The notes under the pieces: model-generated
The model's input: the letters and a program-made list of their open reading frames with translations, nothing else
The model's database searches: none
What the model was told of the DNA's origin: nothing
Made by a program: the position numbers and the translations under genes
DNA from: Falsiroseomonas frigidaquae
GTDB taxonomy: Bacteria; Pseudomonadota; Alphaproteobacteria; Acetobacterales; Acetobacteraceae
DNA length: 64,000 nucleotides
Direction of reading: 5' to 3'
Assembly: GCF_012163145.1 (NCBI RefSeq)
Contig: NZ_JAAVTX010000003.1
Coordinates: forward strand, 124,001 to 188,000
Shown: piece after piece, positions 1 through 12,378 of the stretch
How positions within the stretch are numbered: the stretch's first letter is position 1
Layout of the letters: the number at the start of each line of letters is the position of its first letter

Positions 1-11
1 TGAGGCTGGTG

Positions 12-917
12 TCAGCCGCGCAACAATTCCTCCACCATCGCCCGCGTCGGCGTGGCGCCATCCCGCGCCCGCAACCCGCCGGCGGCGGAGGCGAAGCGCA
101 TCGCCTCCGCCACGCCCTGGCGTTCCGCCATGGCCAGCGCATAGGCGCCGTGGAACACATCGCCGGCGCCGGTGGTATTGGTGGCCTGGACGCGGAAGGC
201 GGGGGTGACGCGCGGCTCCGGGTCCGCCGCCGTCAGCCACAGCGTGCCCTTCTCGCCCCGTGTCACCGCGGCCGTCTGGCAGCCGGCGGCGATGGCCTTG
301 CGCAGCCCCTCCACCGGGCGCGCGCCGGGCGCGTAATTGGCCAGGCCGGGCTGCGAGAAAATCGCGTGGTCGGCGCGCGGGATGAGGTCCACCAGCAGCC
401 GCGTCTCGCTTTTCTCGCCGTCGATCACGGTCGGCACGCCGTGCAGGCGGGCGTGGTCCAGGGCGCGGGCGGCGCCCTCCGGCCAGCGCGGGTCGCACAG
501 GAAGGCCTGCGCCGTTTCCAGCAGGTGCAGCGGCAGCCACTCCGGGTCCGTGCCGAGGTTGTCGCCGCGATAGGAATAAATACTACGCTCCCCGACCGGG
601 TCCACCAGCACTGCGGAAACCGGCGTGCGCGCATGGGTCGCGACATGGCAGTGGGAGACATCGACCCCCTGGGCGGCCAGCGCCTCCAGCAGCGGCTTGC
701 CGTTGAGGTCATCCCCCACCCGCCCCCAGAAGATGCAGCGCCCGCCCAGGCGCGCCACCCCCACCGAGGCATTGGCCGCCAGCCCACCCGCGCCCAGGCT
801 GTAGCCGGTGGCGCGGTTCTTCGATGGCGGCTGCACGATATCCTGCACGAGGAAAGTGTGGTCCATGACGACACTGCCGAGGCAGACAACGATTGGTCGG
901 AGATCAGGCTCGTTCAT
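12..917 (-). CDS. PfkB-family carbohydrate kinase
   Basis: A 301-aa sugar or nucleoside kinase of the ribokinase/PfkB fold. The N-terminal glycine-rich substrate motif (GAGGLAANASVGVARLG, about residues 40-56) and the C-terminal anion-hole/catalytic motif NTTGAGDVFHGAY with the catalytic Asp near residue 253 are both intact, and the length is normal for the family. The substrate cannot be told from sequence; ketohexokinase- or sulfofructose-kinase-like members look similar. I start at the ATG at 917 because the PfkB N-terminal strand (IVVCLGSVVMD) begins just after it; the in-frame extension upstream is antisense to the next gene. That ATG overlaps the ATG of the divergent pseudouridine synthase by two bases. 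Confidence 0.88.
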   Translation of the reverse strand: MNEPDLRPIVVCLGSVVMDHTFLVQDIVQPPSKNRATGYSLGAGGLAANASVGVARLGGRCIFWGRVGDDLNGKPLLEALAAQGVDVSHCHVATHARTPVSAVLVDPVGERSIYSYRGDNLGTDPEWLPLHLLETAQAFLCDPRWPEGAARALDHARLHGVPTVIDGEKSETRLLVDLIPRADHAIFSQPGLANYAPGARPVEGLRKAIAAGCQTAAVTRGEKGTLWLTAADPEPRVTPAFRVQATNTTGAGDVFHGAYALAMAERQGVAEAMRFASAAGGLRARDGATPTRAMVEELLRG

Positions 918-1650
918 GCCACCCAGGGTTCCACCAGCGGGCAGGTTTCGCCAAGCGAAGATTGCTGCACCGCCAAATCTTCCGCCGTGGTTGCAGGCGC
1001 GCATCCTGCATCTGGGGCCGGAGCTGCTGGTGCTGGACAAGCCCGCGGGGCTGCCCGTTTCCGCCCGGCAGGGGGAGACGCTGGAGACCTGGCTGCCGGC
1101 GCTCAGCCTCGGCAAGAAGCGGGTGCCGCAGCCGGCGCACCGGCTGGATACGGACACCGCCGGCTGCCTGGTGCTGGGCCGCACCGCGCCGATGCTGGCG
1201 CGGCTGAACGCCCTGTTCGCGGCGCGCCAGGTGGGCAAGGCCTATTGGGCGGTGGTGCGCGGCGGGCCGGCGGGCGAGTCGGGCGTGGTGGAGGCGCCGC
1301 TCGCCAAGACCAGCAGCGCGGCACGGGGCTGGCGGATGCAGGTGGATGCGAAGGGCGATCCGGCCCGCAGCCTCTGGCGGGTGCTGGGGCGCGGCGCCGG
1401 GCTCACCTGGCTGGAGCTGGTGCCGGAGACCGGGCGGACGCATCAGCTGCGGGTGCATTGCGCGCATCTCGGCTGCCCGATCCTGGGGGATGGGATGTAT
1501 GGCGCCGATGGGGAACGGGGCGAGGCTGGGGGGCTGCACCTGCTGGCGCGGTCCCTGACCCTGCCGCTGGACCCGGCGCAGCATTTCGAGGCCCCGGTGC
1601 CCGCGCATATGCAGGCCGCCATCAAGGCCTGCGGCACGGCGGTAGGCTGA
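916..1650 (+). CDS. RluA-family pseudouridine synthase
   Basis: Converts uridine to pseudouridine in rRNA or tRNA. The catalytic motif is H-R-L-D-T-D-T-A-G with the nucleophilic Asp at about residue 78, and the later family motifs LVPETGRTHQLRVH and GCPILGDGMYG are present. At 244 aa it is a short member with no N-terminal S4 domain, like the RluA/TruC group; target site unknown. The start is uncertain: the ATG at 916 overlaps the divergent kinase start, and a TTG at 991 lies closer to the first conserved strand. Convergent with pbpC across a G/C-rich hairpin. Confidence 0.85.
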   Translation: MPPRVPPAGRFRQAKIAAPPNLPPWLQARILHLGPELLVLDKPAGLPVSARQGETLETWLPALSLGKKRVPQPAHRLDTDTAGCLVLGRTAPMLARLNALFAARQVGKAYWAVVRGGPAGESGVVEAPLAKTSSAARGWRMQVDAKGDPARSLWRVLGRGAGLTWLELVPETGRTHQLRVHCAHLGCPILGDGMYGADGERGEAGGLHLLARSLTLPLDPAQHFEAPVPAHMQAAIKACGTAVG

Positions 1651-1656
1651 GCGCCT

Positions 1657-1734
1657 GCCCCCACCCCGCCCCCCCCCCGCAAGCGGAGGAGGGAGATGCA
1701 CTTACCCTCCCCTGCAAGGCGGGAGGGTGGGGGC
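1657..1734. terminator. G/C-rich hairpin between convergent genes
   Basis: Arms GCCCCCACCC (1657-1666) and GGGTGGGGGC (1725-1734) are perfect inverted repeats lying between the stop codons of the convergent pseudouridine synthase and pbpC genes. There is no T-tract on either side, so it could serve as a bidirectional RNA 3' end or simply be one of the palindromes common in the spacers of this window. Confidence 0.4.
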
Positions 1735-1745
1735 CAGCCGCCCCC

Positions 1746-3668
1746 CTACCGCACCCGCAGCTCCGCCCCCGCCGCCACGCCATCCGCATCCAGCACCGTC
1801 ACGCGGTAGAAGCCCGGCCCGGGCGGCACCCAGGCGGCCTCCCGCCGCGCCCGGTGGTGGTCCAGCGGCGCGCCATCCACCAGGAAGACCAGCGGCCGGC
1901 GCCCCCCGGCGGCGCGCAGCGTGACGGGACCACCCTCCGCCAGCACCGCCCCCGGCATGGGGAAGACCAGGCGCAGCCGGTCGGCGGCCTCGGCGAAGGG
2001 GCGCGGCGTGGCGCGCACCGCAAGCGGCTGGCGCGGCGCGGCCGGCAGCCGGGCAAACAGCGCCGCCAGCGCCGGCAGCGCCACGCCCCGCCCGGTCAGG
2101 CCCGGAACCGGCGTGCCATCCGGCCGCCCGACCCAGACACCCGCGACATGCCGCGCATCCAGCCCCAGCGCCCAGCCATCCCGCCCGCCCCAGGAGGTGC
2201 CGGTCTTCCACGCCACCCCCCGCGGCCCGCCACCCGGAAACGGCTGCACCAATATCCCCGCCACGCTCGCCGCGGCGCGCGGCAGCACCACCTCGGGCCG
2301 CTCGGCCGGTGGCGTGGGAACGGCCACCAGCGGCCCGGCCCGGCCCGCATCGCCGAGCAGCGCATACAGCGCGACCAGTTCTCGCAGCGTGGTCCCTGCC
2401 CCACCCAGCGCCAGCGGCAGGGAGGGTTCGGCCCCCCGCGCCAGGCGTGGCGGGCTGCCGGCCAGCTTCAGCGCGGTGGCGTAGCGCAGCACGCCCAATT
2501 CGCTCAGCAGCGCCACGGCCGGCAGGTTCAGCGATTGCCGCAGCGCGTCGGCGGCGGTGATGCGGCCGACGAAATCGCGGGAGAAATTCTCGGGCGCATA
2601 GCTGCCGAAGCGGAAGGGCAGGTCCGCCACCAGCGTTTCGGGCCGCGCCACCCCGGCCTCGAAGGCCAGCGCATAGAGGAAGGGTTTTTGGGCCGAGCCG
2701 GGGGAGCGCACCGCGCGCGTCAGATCCAGCATGCCGGCGCGGGTCTCGACGCCGAAGCTGCCGCCGACCAGGGCGCGGATTTCGCGGGATTCGATTTCGG
2801 CTACCACCATCGCCATGGCGGCGTGGTCGGACAGGGCCAGCAGGCGGTCTTCCGCCAGCGCCTCCGCCGCGCGTTGCAGGTCGCGGTCGAGCGTGGTGGC
2901 GATGCGGGCGCCCGGCGCGGCGTCGCGCGCCAATTGGCGGGAGAGGTGCGGCGCCAGGCGCGGCATGGGGTGGCGGGCGCCGGGCACCGGGCTGGCCAGC
3001 GCCAGGTCGCGCTCCGCCGGGCTGACCTGGCCGGCGCCGGGGGCGCGCTGGCGCAGCAGGGCGTCGCGGGCCGCGCGTGCAGCCTCCGGGTGCCGGTCCG
3101 GGCGCAGCGCCTCCGGCCGCCGGGCCAGCGCCACCAGCAGCGCGGATTCGGCGGCGTCGAGCTGGCCGGGCGGGCGGCCGAACCAGGCGAAGGCGCCGGC
3201 GCGCAGCCCCTCCAGATTGCCGCCCTGGGGGGCGAGGGTGAGCCAGATCCCAAGGATCTCATCCTTGCTGAACCGCGCCTCCAGCTGCAGGGCGCGCAGC
3301 ATCTCGATGGCCTTGCTGCGCAGCGTGCGCGGGCGCGGCTCCAGCAGCCGGGCGGCCTGCATGGTCAGCGTCGATCCGCCGGAGACGACGCGGCCGGCGC
3401 GCACCCATTGGAAGGCGGCACGGGCCAGCGCCAGCGGATCGACGCCCGGATGCCAGCGGAACCGCGCATCCTCCGCCGCGACCAGCATGGCGAGGAGGTG
3501 GGGCGGCACATCGGCCGGCGCGGTGGGCAGGCGCCAGATGCCGCCCGGGGCCGGCAGGGTGGAAAGGGTGCGGCCGTGGCGGTCCAGCACCTCCACGCCG
3601 GAATGCAGGCGGGCGAGGTTGGGGGGGAAGGCGCGGTCGAGGAAGAACAACCCGATCGCAAGCGACAT
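1746..3668 (-). CDS. pbpC: Penicillin-binding protein 1C
   Basis: Bifunctional class A peptidoglycan synthase of the inner membrane. A short N-terminal hydrophobic anchor is followed by a glycosyltransferase (GT51) domain with the catalytic Glu in AAEDARF (about E66) and the GGSTLTMQ motif. Then comes a transpeptidase domain with SAQK (Ser about 325, Lys about 328), the PBP1C-typical PENFSRDF segment and KTGTSWGG (Lys about 488), and a C-terminal beta-sandwich tail as in other PBP1C proteins. About 640 aa from the ATG at 3668, which is shorter than E. coli PBP1C because the N-terminus is brief; hydrophobic residues continue upstream in frame, so a non-ATG start slightly further up is possible. 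It lies downstream of the alpha-2-macroglobulin gene, a long-known partnership thought to repair or guard the envelope. Confidence 0.9.
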   Translation of the reverse strand: MSLAIGLFFLDRAFPPNLARLHSGVEVLDRHGRTLSTLPAPGGIWRLPTAPADVPPHLLAMLVAAEDARFRWHPGVDPLALARAAFQWVRAGRVVSGGSTLTMQAARLLEPRPRTLRSKAIEMLRALQLEARFSKDEILGIWLTLAPQGGNLEGLRAGAFAWFGRPPGQLDAAESALLVALARRPEALRPDRHPEAARAARDALLRQRAPGAGQVSPAERDLALASPVPGARHPMPRLAPHLSRQLARDAAPGARIATTLDRDLQRAAEALAEDRLLALSDHAAMAMVVAEIESREIRALVGGSFGVETRAGMLDLTRAVRSPGSAQKPFLYALAFEAGVARPETLVADLPFRFGSYAPENFSRDFVGRITAADALRQSLNLPAVALLSELGVLRYATALKLAGSPPRLARGAEPSLPLALGGAGTTLRELVALYALLGDAGRAGPLVAVPTPPAERPEVVLPRAAASVAGILVQPFPGGGPRGVAWKTGTSWGGRDGWALGLDARHVAGVWVGRPDGTPVPGLTGRGVALPALAALFARLPAAPRQPLAVRATPRPFAEAADRLRLVFPMPGAVLAEGGPVTLRAAGGRRPLVFLVDGAPLDHHRARREAAWVPPGPGFYRVTVLDADGVAAGAELRVR

Positions 3669-3689
3669 GGCTGCGAAAGCGAGGGGTCT

Positions 3690-3777
3690 CCCTCTCCCCC
3701 CGCGGAGGGGGGAGGGTCGGGGTGGGGGGGGCTGCGAGGGACGCGGGTCGCCCCCGCCTTCCAAGGCCCCCCCCACC
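3690..3777. repeat. Palindrome-rich spacer between the alpha-2-macroglobulin gene and pbpC
   Basis: Two G/C hairpins in tandem. The first pairs a CCCTC-CCCCCC-type arm with a GGGGGG-AGGG arm around 3690-3716. The second has perfect 12-bp arms, a GGTG-plus-eight-G arm at 3721-3732 and its complement at 3766-3777. They separate two genes transcribed in the same direction, so they may tune read-through or stabilise mRNA ends. No coding potential is evident. Confidence 0.5.
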
Positions 3778-3853
3778 CAACCAGCCTTCGGCGTCGCGGC
3801 AGTGCCGCGACCCCCTCCCTTCGGGTGGAGAGGGCTTTTTCCGCCCGCCCCCA

Positions 3854-6800
3854 TCACTCGCCCGGCAGCACCGTGATGCGCGCCGCGTTCTGCCGCGCGA
3901 AGATGCCCGGCCGGTACATGTCCTGCGCCTCCATCCCCGGCAGCTCGAAGCTGCCGGCAGTCACCGCCCGCACCCGCACGGCGAAGCGGGCCAGCGGGCT
4001 TTCGGCGGTCAGTTCCAGCGCAGCGGCGTAGCGGTCATCCCGCGCCGGCTGGGCATCCGGGTCGGTCAGCGTGCCGAGCCACGGCATGCCCTGCACCTCG
4101 CCCGGGCCGAGCCGCCCGGCAATCTCCCACCCCGCCGGCAGGCCCTGGATCACCATGGCCAGGTGGCGCTCATTGTCGGTGGCCCGCGCCTCCATCAGCA
4201 GCACGAAGCCGGTGCCGGCGCGCAGCGCATCCAGGTTCAGCGGCTGGCCATCCAGCGCGAAGAAGCGCCGCGCCACCCGCATGCCCTGGCTGGCCGCCGG
4301 CAGGGGGGAGGTCGGCACGCCGGCGATCGACACCGCCTGCACCACCGGCGCATCGCCACGGTTGCGCGCCTCCCCGGCCGCCGTCAGCGGCGCCGTCACC
4401 ACGCCCGCCACCGGCAGGTCCCGCCCATCCAGCGTGATCCGCGCGGGCCGACCGTCGCGGCCCAGCACGAAGGCCGCGGCGACGGCCCAGGCCTGTTCCT
4501 GGGTGTTGCTGACGGCGGGCGTGAATTCCGCCCCCGGCAGGCGCGCGAGCAGCGCCGGCAGCCGGTCCTGGGCCACGCCGGATTCGCGTAGCAGCAGGGC
4601 GGTGGCCAGCGCATCCCGCGCCGCGCTGCCGAAATCGGCGTGCCAGACCTGCCGCGCCGGGGCTTCCAGGCTGGCCGCGAAGATCGCCGCCGCGCGGTCC
4701 CGGTCGCCCGCACGGGCGAAGGCGCTGGCGAGCTGCGCCTTGGCGAGCGGCGTCGGCAACTGGTCGAGCTGCTCCGCCAGCCGCCGCGCCGCACCCAGCC
4801 GGTTGCGGCCGGCCAGCGCCAGCACGTGCACGCGGTACGCCTGGACGGCCAGGTATTCCGGCGAGTTGCCGCTGCCTTCCAGGTCATCCTCCACCGATTG
4901 CAGCGCCGCGTTCAGCGCCGCCTCCGGCACCGGGGCGCCATTGGCGCGGGCGCGCAGCAGGGCCTCCGTCGCATACAGGCTGGCCCAGTCATGCACGCTG
5001 CCCTCGGCGCTCCAGTAGCCGAAGCGCCCGGAATAGGTCTGCCGGTCGAGCACCGAGGAAATCGCCCGGCCGAGCAGCGCCGCATCCTCCTGCGCCGTAT
5101 CCGGGTTGGCCGGGGCGTAGGACAGCGCCAGCAGGCGGGATCCGGCCTGCTCGACGCAATCCAGCGGGAAACGCTTGAGCCCCGCCAGCAGCGCCTGCGG
5201 ATCGTAGCGCACCGGCGCGCCCCAGCTTGCCGTGGCGCGCCAGGTGCCAGCCAGGAAACGGGAGGATGGCAACGCCACGGGCGCGGTGGCGCCCGGCGCC
5301 AGGGTGCTGATGGCGACCTCGCTGACCGCGGGGCGGGAGGAGCGGACGGTGATCTCCGCCTCCCGCTCCGTCCTGAAGCCGCCGGGGCCGGTGACGGCCA
5401 GGCGCAGCGTGCCCTGCCCGACCGATACGCCGCGCAGGCTGGTGGCCGGCACGGCGCGGGCGCCAGCGGCGAGCTTGGCGTCCAGTGTCGCCGGCCCGGC
5501 CAGCGCGATCGCCCCGGTGGCGGTCAGCGTGGCGCGGAAGTCGCCGGGCGGCAGTTCGACATTGTGCAGCAGCACGGGCAGCCGGACTTCATCGCCCGGC
5601 GCCAGGAAGCGCGGCAGCAGGGCCTCCGCCACCGCCTGTTCGCGGATGGTCATCGGCCGGGCCGCGCTGCCGATGCGGGCGCCGTCCCAGGCCACCACCA
5701 TCAGTCGCACCTCGCCGGCGAAATCCGGCAGGTCGAGCGGGATGGTCGCGGTGCCATCGGCGGCCACTGCCACCGGCCCCTGGAACAGCGCCACCACGCG
5801 CTGCGGCACCTGCAGCAGCGCGCTGGCATCCATGCCGTCGCCACCCTGGCGCAGCACCGCGGCCTCGCCCTCCGCCGGGGCGATCAGGCGGCCGTAATCG
5901 TCCCGGATATCGAGGCCGAGGCGCCGCCGGGCCAGGAAATGGCCCACCGGATCAGGACTCGAAAAGTTGGTAATTCGGAGAATGCCCTCATCCACCGCCG
6001 CCAGCGTCACCATCGCGGAGGCACCGGCGCCGGGGAGGCGGATCGGCACCTCGATGCGCGTGCGCGGCCGGGCCAGCGGCGGCGTGTCGATCGCCACCTC
6101 CAGCCGCCGCGCCGCCGGGTCCAGCCCGAGCCAGGCGAGCCCCAGCGCGCGACCCGGCCGGCCCGCACCGGCGCCCCCACCGGCACCGGGCCGGAAGACG
6201 GTGACGGCGACATGCGCACCGGGGCCCCAGGCGGCGTCAACCGGCACCTCGATTTCGGCACCGGCTTCCGGCACCTCGATCTCCCGCAGCGAGACCACGC
6301 GATCCGTCAGCACGGCGATGCTGGCGCGCCCGGCGAAGGGCGGGGTGATGCGCAGCCGGGCGGTGTCGCCGGCGCCATAGGCGCGGCGGTCGGCGGCGAC
6401 ATCCACGCGGTCCGGCACCTCCGCCGCCTCCGCCTGCGCCCAGCCGGCGCGGAAGCGGTAGCTGGCGATGCCGAGGCCGTTCGGCTCCGTCACCTCCAGC
6501 CGGTAGCGGCCGAAGGACAGGGTGCGGGCGAAGCGGGCGGGGCGGCCGGGGGCGACCTGGACCTCGGCGGAATCCACCGGCTCGTCGCGCCACACCGTCT
6601 CGTAGCGGGCCAGGCGTTCGCGCATCACGATCCGCCAATCGGGCCTTTCGCGCACCAGCCGCACGCGCAGCGTGCCGGCGGTGGCCTCGCCCGCCGGGTT
6701 CACGGCGGCGATGTCGAAGGCGGCCTCCGCCCCGTCATTCACCGCGCCGCCCTCGAAGGCCGGGCGGATGGCGAGCAGCGTGCCGCGGGCGCGCACCGGC

Positions 6801-8989
6801 AGGGACAGGCGCGTTCCGCTGGTCCGGCCACCGGGTTCGGACATCAGCACCGACACATCGGCGCGCAGCGGCCGCGTGGTGTCAGGCGCCTGGGGCAGCA
6901 GCAGCGACAGGGTCGCCTTGCCCTCCGCATCCGTCTCCGGCACGTCGAAGACCTGCAGGTCGGGTGTGAAGCTTTCGTCCATCAGGCCGAAGCGCCAGCC
7001 GCGCCAGGCCTCGAAGGGCTCCGGGTCCACGGACAGGCGCAGTTCCGCCGTGCCGGTCAGGCCGGCGCCCGGCGCGCCGTACAGGAAGCGGGCGGCGACG
7101 GGAATTTCCATCTCCTGCCCCGGCACCAGCGTGCCGGGGGCGGGGCCAGCATTCACCTCCAGCCGTTCCGGCACGAAGGCATCGACGCGGAAGCTGGTGG
7201 TGCCGATCGGCGGCGCGTTGGGGTCCGCCAGCACCTCCACCGTCCAGGCGCCGGCCGGGGCGCTGGCCGAAAGGGGCACGGGCGCGACGAAGGCGGCGCC
7301 CTGCACGCGGTCCGGCACCGTCTCGAAGAACACCTGGCCGTTCGGGCGCTTCACCCGCAGCCGCACCGGCAGGTCCACCGGCTGCCCGCCGCCATCGCGC
7401 AGCAGCGCGCCCACCTGCACCACCTCGCCCGGGCGGTAGATGCCGCGGTCGAGCCAGAGGAAGGCATCGAGCGGCCCCGGATGCGGCCGCCCCTCGGCGC
7501 CGCGATCGGTCAGGTCGAAGGCGGCGCTTTCCAGGTTGAGCGTGGCGAAATCCTCGCCGGAGAAGGCCTGCACCGCCACCGGCGCCAATTGCCCGGCACC
7601 GCGCAGCACCGCCGCGTTGAACCGCGCCAGGCCATCCGGCCCGGTCATCGCTTCCGCCAGGATATCGTTGTTGCGGGCCAGCAGCACCGTCCGCACCGCG
7701 CCGCGCGGCACGGCATCGGAAAAGCCGCGCACCTGCACGGCCAGGCCCTGCGGCCCACGCCAGGCGGTGATGCCGAGATCCGTCGCCATTACGGCGAGCG
7801 AAGCGCTGCTGCCGCGCTGCGTGCCGTCGCCGGGCAATGCCACCAGCACATACATGCCGGGGCCGGCGGTCCGCAGCGCCTCGGGCAGTGGCAGGGCGTT
7901 GCGCGCCATGCGGTTGGGCTCCGCGGCCGGCAGCTCGGCGCGGCCTTCCCACACCACGCGGCCGAGATCCTCGGAGAGGTTCTCCGCCATCCAGTCGTCC
8001 ATCGTGGTGCCCGGCCGCCAGTCGCGCATCAGCGGTACCAGGTTCCGCTCCGTCACCCGCACCAGCTTGAGGCGCAGGGCGGCGACGTTCACGGTCGCGA
8101 CCGTCACGCGGGGGTCCTGGCCCGCTGCCTGTGGAGCCCGGGGCAGCAGGAAGGCGCGGTTGTCGAAGGCGATGCGGGCCGGACGGTTCGGCATGGCGAT
8201 GCGGTAGGTCAGGTCACGCTGCACGCGCAGCCCGTCTTCCCCCGGCAGGCCGGCGCGCACCACCAGCCGCGTGGTCTCGCCCCAGGGCAGGCCGGCGACG
8301 CAGAGTACGTCGCCTTCCCGCGTCACCGCCATCGCCGGCAAGCCGGGTTCGGCGCGCAGCCAGTCGGCCGGCTGCCAATCCGCGCGGCGGGCGGGGGCGG
8401 AGGTGAAGGCGAGGCAGGCGCGGGCCGGTTCGGCATCCGGTTCCGTCGTGATGCGGCGCACCAGCAGGCCGGCGGTGCGGCGGGCGCTGGCCAGCGCCTC
8501 CCGGTGCCGCGCATCCTCCGGCGCACGCTCGACCACCGCCTCCAGCGCCTCGATCTGCCAGACCGGCTGGTCCATCCGGCGCAGCGCCTCCGCCATCGCG
8601 AGCAGCGAGGGGATCTCCGGCGCGCCGCCTGGCACCATCATGTAGGCACGCCATGCCGCCTGCAGCGCCCGCCGCGCCTCCGGCGGGGTGCGGGAGAGCT
8701 GGGCGCGGGACAGCGCGAGCCAGGTGTCGCCGGAGGCATCGCCGGCGCCGACCCTTTCCTCCCACGCCGCGACGGCCGCGGCCCAATCCTTGCGGGCTTC
8801 CGCCGCGCGGGCCCGGGCTTCCGCCTGGGCGCGCTGCTGCGGCGTGCCGCCGGCGGGGAAGCGGCGGGTCAGTGCGCCTTCGTACTGGCCCGCATCGTCG
8901 GAGAGCCCAGGGGGGTCGAAGGCCTGGGCGGAAAGCGGCAGCAGCCAGCCGAGCAGCAGCAACAAGGGCAGCAACAAGCGGGGCGACAT
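3854..8989 (-). CDS. Bacterial alpha-2-macroglobulin (thioester type)
   Basis: A 1711-aa periplasmic protease-trapping protein related to E. coli YfhM. A clear Sec signal peptide (leucine-rich, ending LSAQA, about residues 1-23) starts at an ATG preceded by AGGAG at good spacing. Macroglobulin beta-sandwich repeats (for example the [13 protein letters not shown] region) fill the first two thirds. The thioester motif C-V-E-Q lies at about Cys1278 (genomic 5147-5158), followed by the alpha-helical thioester domain ([18 protein letters not shown]). The signal sequence lacks a lipobox cysteine, so the protein is probably soluble rather than lipid-anchored. Pairing with downstream pbpC is the classic arrangement: the trap is thought to protect cells while PBP1C repairs the wall. 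Confidence 0.92.
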   Translation of the reverse strand: MSPRLLLPLLLLLGWLLPLSAQAFDPPGLSDDAGQYEGALTRRFPAGGTPQQRAQAEARARAAEARKDWAAAVAAWEERVGAGDASGDTWLALSRAQLSRTPPEARRALQAAWRAYMMVPGGAPEIPSLLAMAEALRRMDQPVWQIEALEAVVERAPEDARHREALASARRTAGLLVRRITTEPDAEPARACLAFTSAPARRADWQPADWLRAEPGLPAMAVTREGDVLCVAGLPWGETTRLVVRAGLPGEDGLRVQRDLTYRIAMPNRPARIAFDNRAFLLPRAPQAAGQDPRVTVATVNVAALRLKLVRVTERNLVPLMRDWRPGTTMDDWMAENLSEDLGRVVWEGRAELPAAEPNRMARNALPLPEALRTAGPGMYVLVALPGDGTQRGSSASLAVMATDLGITAWRGPQGLAVQVRGFSDAVPRGAVRTVLLARNNDILAEAMTGPDGLARFNAAVLRGAGQLAPVAVQAFSGEDFATLNLESAAFDLTDRGAEGRPHPGPLDAFLWLDRGIYRPGEVVQVGALLRDGGGQPVDLPVRLRVKRPNGQVFFETVPDRVQGAAFVAPVPLSASAPAGAWTVEVLADPNAPPIGTTSFRVDAFVPERLEVNAGPAPGTLVPGQEMEIPVAARFLYGAPGAGLTGTAELRLSVDPEPFEAWRGWRFGLMDESFTPDLQVFDVPETDAEGKATLSLLLPQAPDTTRPLRADVSVLMSEPGGRTSGTRLSLPVRARGTLLAIRPAFEGGAVNDGAEAAFDIAAVNPAGEATAGTLRVRLVRERPDWRIVMRERLARYETVWRDEPVDSAEVQVAPGRPARFARTLSFGRYRLEVTEPNGLGIASYRFRAGWAQAEAAEVPDRVDVAADRRAYGAGDTARLRITPPFAGRASIAVLTDRVVSLREIEVPEAGAEIEVPVDAAWGPGAHVAVTVFRPGAGGGAGAGRPGRALGLAWLGLDPAARRLEVAIDTPPLARPRTRIEVPIRLPGAGASAMVTLAAVDEGILRITNFSSPDPVGHFLARRRLGLDIRDDYGRLIAPAEGEAAVLRQGGDGMDASALLQVPQRVVALFQGPVAVAADGTATIPLDLPDFAGEVRLMVVAWDGARIGSAARPMTIREQAVAEALLPRFLAPGDEVRLPVLLHNVELPPGDFRATLTATGAIALAGPATLDAKLAAGARAVPATSLRGVSVGQGTLRLAVTGPGGFRTEREAEITVRSSRPAVSEVAISTLAPGATAPVALPSSRFLAGTWRATASWGAPVRYDPQALLAGLKRFPLDCVEQAGSRLLALSYAPANPDTAQEDAALLGRAISSVLDRQTYSGRFGYWSAEGSVHDWASLYATEALLRARANGAPVPEAALNAALQSVEDDLEGSGNSPEYLAVQAYRVHVLALAGRNRLGAARRLAEQLDQLPTPLAKAQLASAFARAGDRDRAAAIFAASLEAPARQVWHADFGSAARDALATALLLRESGVAQDRLPALLARLPGAEFTPAVSNTQEQAWAVAAAFVLGRDGRPARITLDGRDLPVAGVVTAPLTAAGEARNRGDAPVVQAVSIAGVPTSPLPAASQGMRVARRFFALDGQPLNLDALRAGTGFVLLMEARATDNERHLAMVIQGLPAGWEIAGRLGPGEVQGMPWLGTLTDPDAQPARDDRYAAALELTAESPLARFAVRVRAVTAGSFELPGMEAQDMYRPGIFARQNAARITVLPGE

Positions 8990-9178
8990 GGCGGGCTCCT
9001 GCGCGGCGTTTTCCGCAGCATGGCACGGCGCTTGCGCTTCGTGCAGCCGTCACGGACGGCGCATGCCCAGATTCCGTTGCGCGTCGTTTCGCCGCGCCAT
9101 TCACCCTTTCGCAAGCCGTACCGGGGCAGCCTGACCCGGGGCACCGCATGAGGCGGGCCGGCAGCAAGGACCCGCAGC

Positions 9179-10171
9179 ATGAAGCGCGCGCGCAAACGCG
9201 TCCTGATCACCGGCGGCGCCGGCTTCCTCGGCTCCCATCTGTGCGAGCGGCTGCTGGCGGAGGGCGAGGAGGTAATCTGCCTCGACAATTTCTTCACGGG
9301 ATCGCGCGACAATATCCGCCACCTGCTGCCGCATCCGCATTTCGAGGTGATCCGCCACGACGTGACGCAGCCGATCCAGCTGGAGGTGGACGAGATCTAC
9401 AACCTCGCCTGCCCCGCCTCCCCGGTGCATTACCAGCATAATCCGGTGCAGACGGTGCGAACCTCGGTGCATGGCGCCATCAACCTGCTGGAGCTGGCGA
9501 AGCGGCTGGGCGCGCGGATCTTCCAGGCTTCCACCTCGGAAGTGTACGGCGACCCTGCGGTGCATCCACAAACGGAAAACTACCGCGGCAACGTCAACCC
9601 CATCGGCATCCGCGCCTGCTACGACGAGGGCAAGCGCTGCGCGGAGACGCTGTTCTTCGACTACCACCGCCAGGACGGCGTCGATATCCGCGTCGCCCGC
9701 ATCTTCAACACCTATGGCCCCCGCATGCATCCGAATGACGGGCGCGTGGTGTCCAACTTCATCGTCCAGGCGCTGCAGGGCGAGGCCATCACGCTGTATG
9801 GCGATGGCAGGCAGACCCGGTCCTTCTGCTATGTGGACGATCTGATCGACGGCATCATCCGCCTGATGCGTGCGCCGGATGGCATCACCGGCCCGGTCAA
9901 TCTCGGCAACCCCACCGAATTCACCATCCGCGAATTGGCGGAGGAGGTGACGCGGCAGACCGCATCCCGCGCCGGCTACGTGCTGCGCCCGTTGCCGCAG
10001 GATGACCCGATGCAGCGCTGCCCGGACATCACCCTGGCGCGCAGCCTGCTCGGTTGGCAGCCGGAGGTGCCGCTGGAAGCCGGGCTGCGCCGCACCATCG
10101 CGTATTTCGCCGAGACGCTGGGCCTGCGCGTGCCGGAACCGGCGCTGCTGCGCGTGGTGGCGGGGCGCTGA
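9179..10171 (+). CDS. UDP-glucuronate decarboxylase (UDP-xylose synthase)
   Basis: An extended short-chain dehydrogenase/reductase of 330 aa that converts UDP-glucuronate to UDP-xylose with bound NAD. N-terminal GGAGFLGSH nucleotide-binding motif, the UXS signature [20 protein letters not shown], the YxxxK pair in CYDEGKR and [21 protein letters not shown] are all present and typical of UXS rather than 4-epimerases. AAGGA sits 8 bases before the ATG. It precedes the type I secretion genes by 50 bases on the same strand, so it may supply a pentose donor to the glycosyltransferases of this island, or to carotenoid glycosylation further on. Confidence 0.88.
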   Translation: MKRARKRVLITGGAGFLGSHLCERLLAEGEEVICLDNFFTGSRDNIRHLLPHPHFEVIRHDVTQPIQLEVDEIYNLACPASPVHYQHNPVQTVRTSVHGAINLLELAKRLGARIFQASTSEVYGDPAVHPQTENYRGNVNPIGIRACYDEGKRCAETLFFDYHRQDGVDIRVARIFNTYGPRMHPNDGRVVSNFIVQALQGEAITLYGDGRQTRSFCYVDDLIDGIIRLMRAPDGITGPVNLGNPTEFTIRELAEEVTRQTASRAGYVLRPLPQDDPMQRCPDITLARSLLGWQPEVPLEAGLRRTIAYFAETLGLRVPEPALLRVVAGR

Positions 10172-10221
10172 TCGCGCGCCGATTTACCAGGCGTCCATAC
10201 CGGCCGCGATAGGCTGCGCGC

Positions 10222-12377
<2,156 letters not shown>

Positions 12378-12378
<1 letters not shown>

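Noticed and set aside
9-4031. Plus-strand 1340-codon open frame across the kinase, pseudouridine synthase and pbpC
   Set aside because: Low-complexity Arg/Ala/Gly/Pro translation with no domain; it is antisense or out of frame to well-supported genes, as expected at this GC content.
4640-9151. Plus-strand 1503-codon open frame opposite the alpha-2-macroglobulin gene
   Set aside because: Composition is a His/Arg/Gln-rich shadow of the minus-strand gene, whose signal peptide, thioester motif and Shine-Dalgarno are clear.
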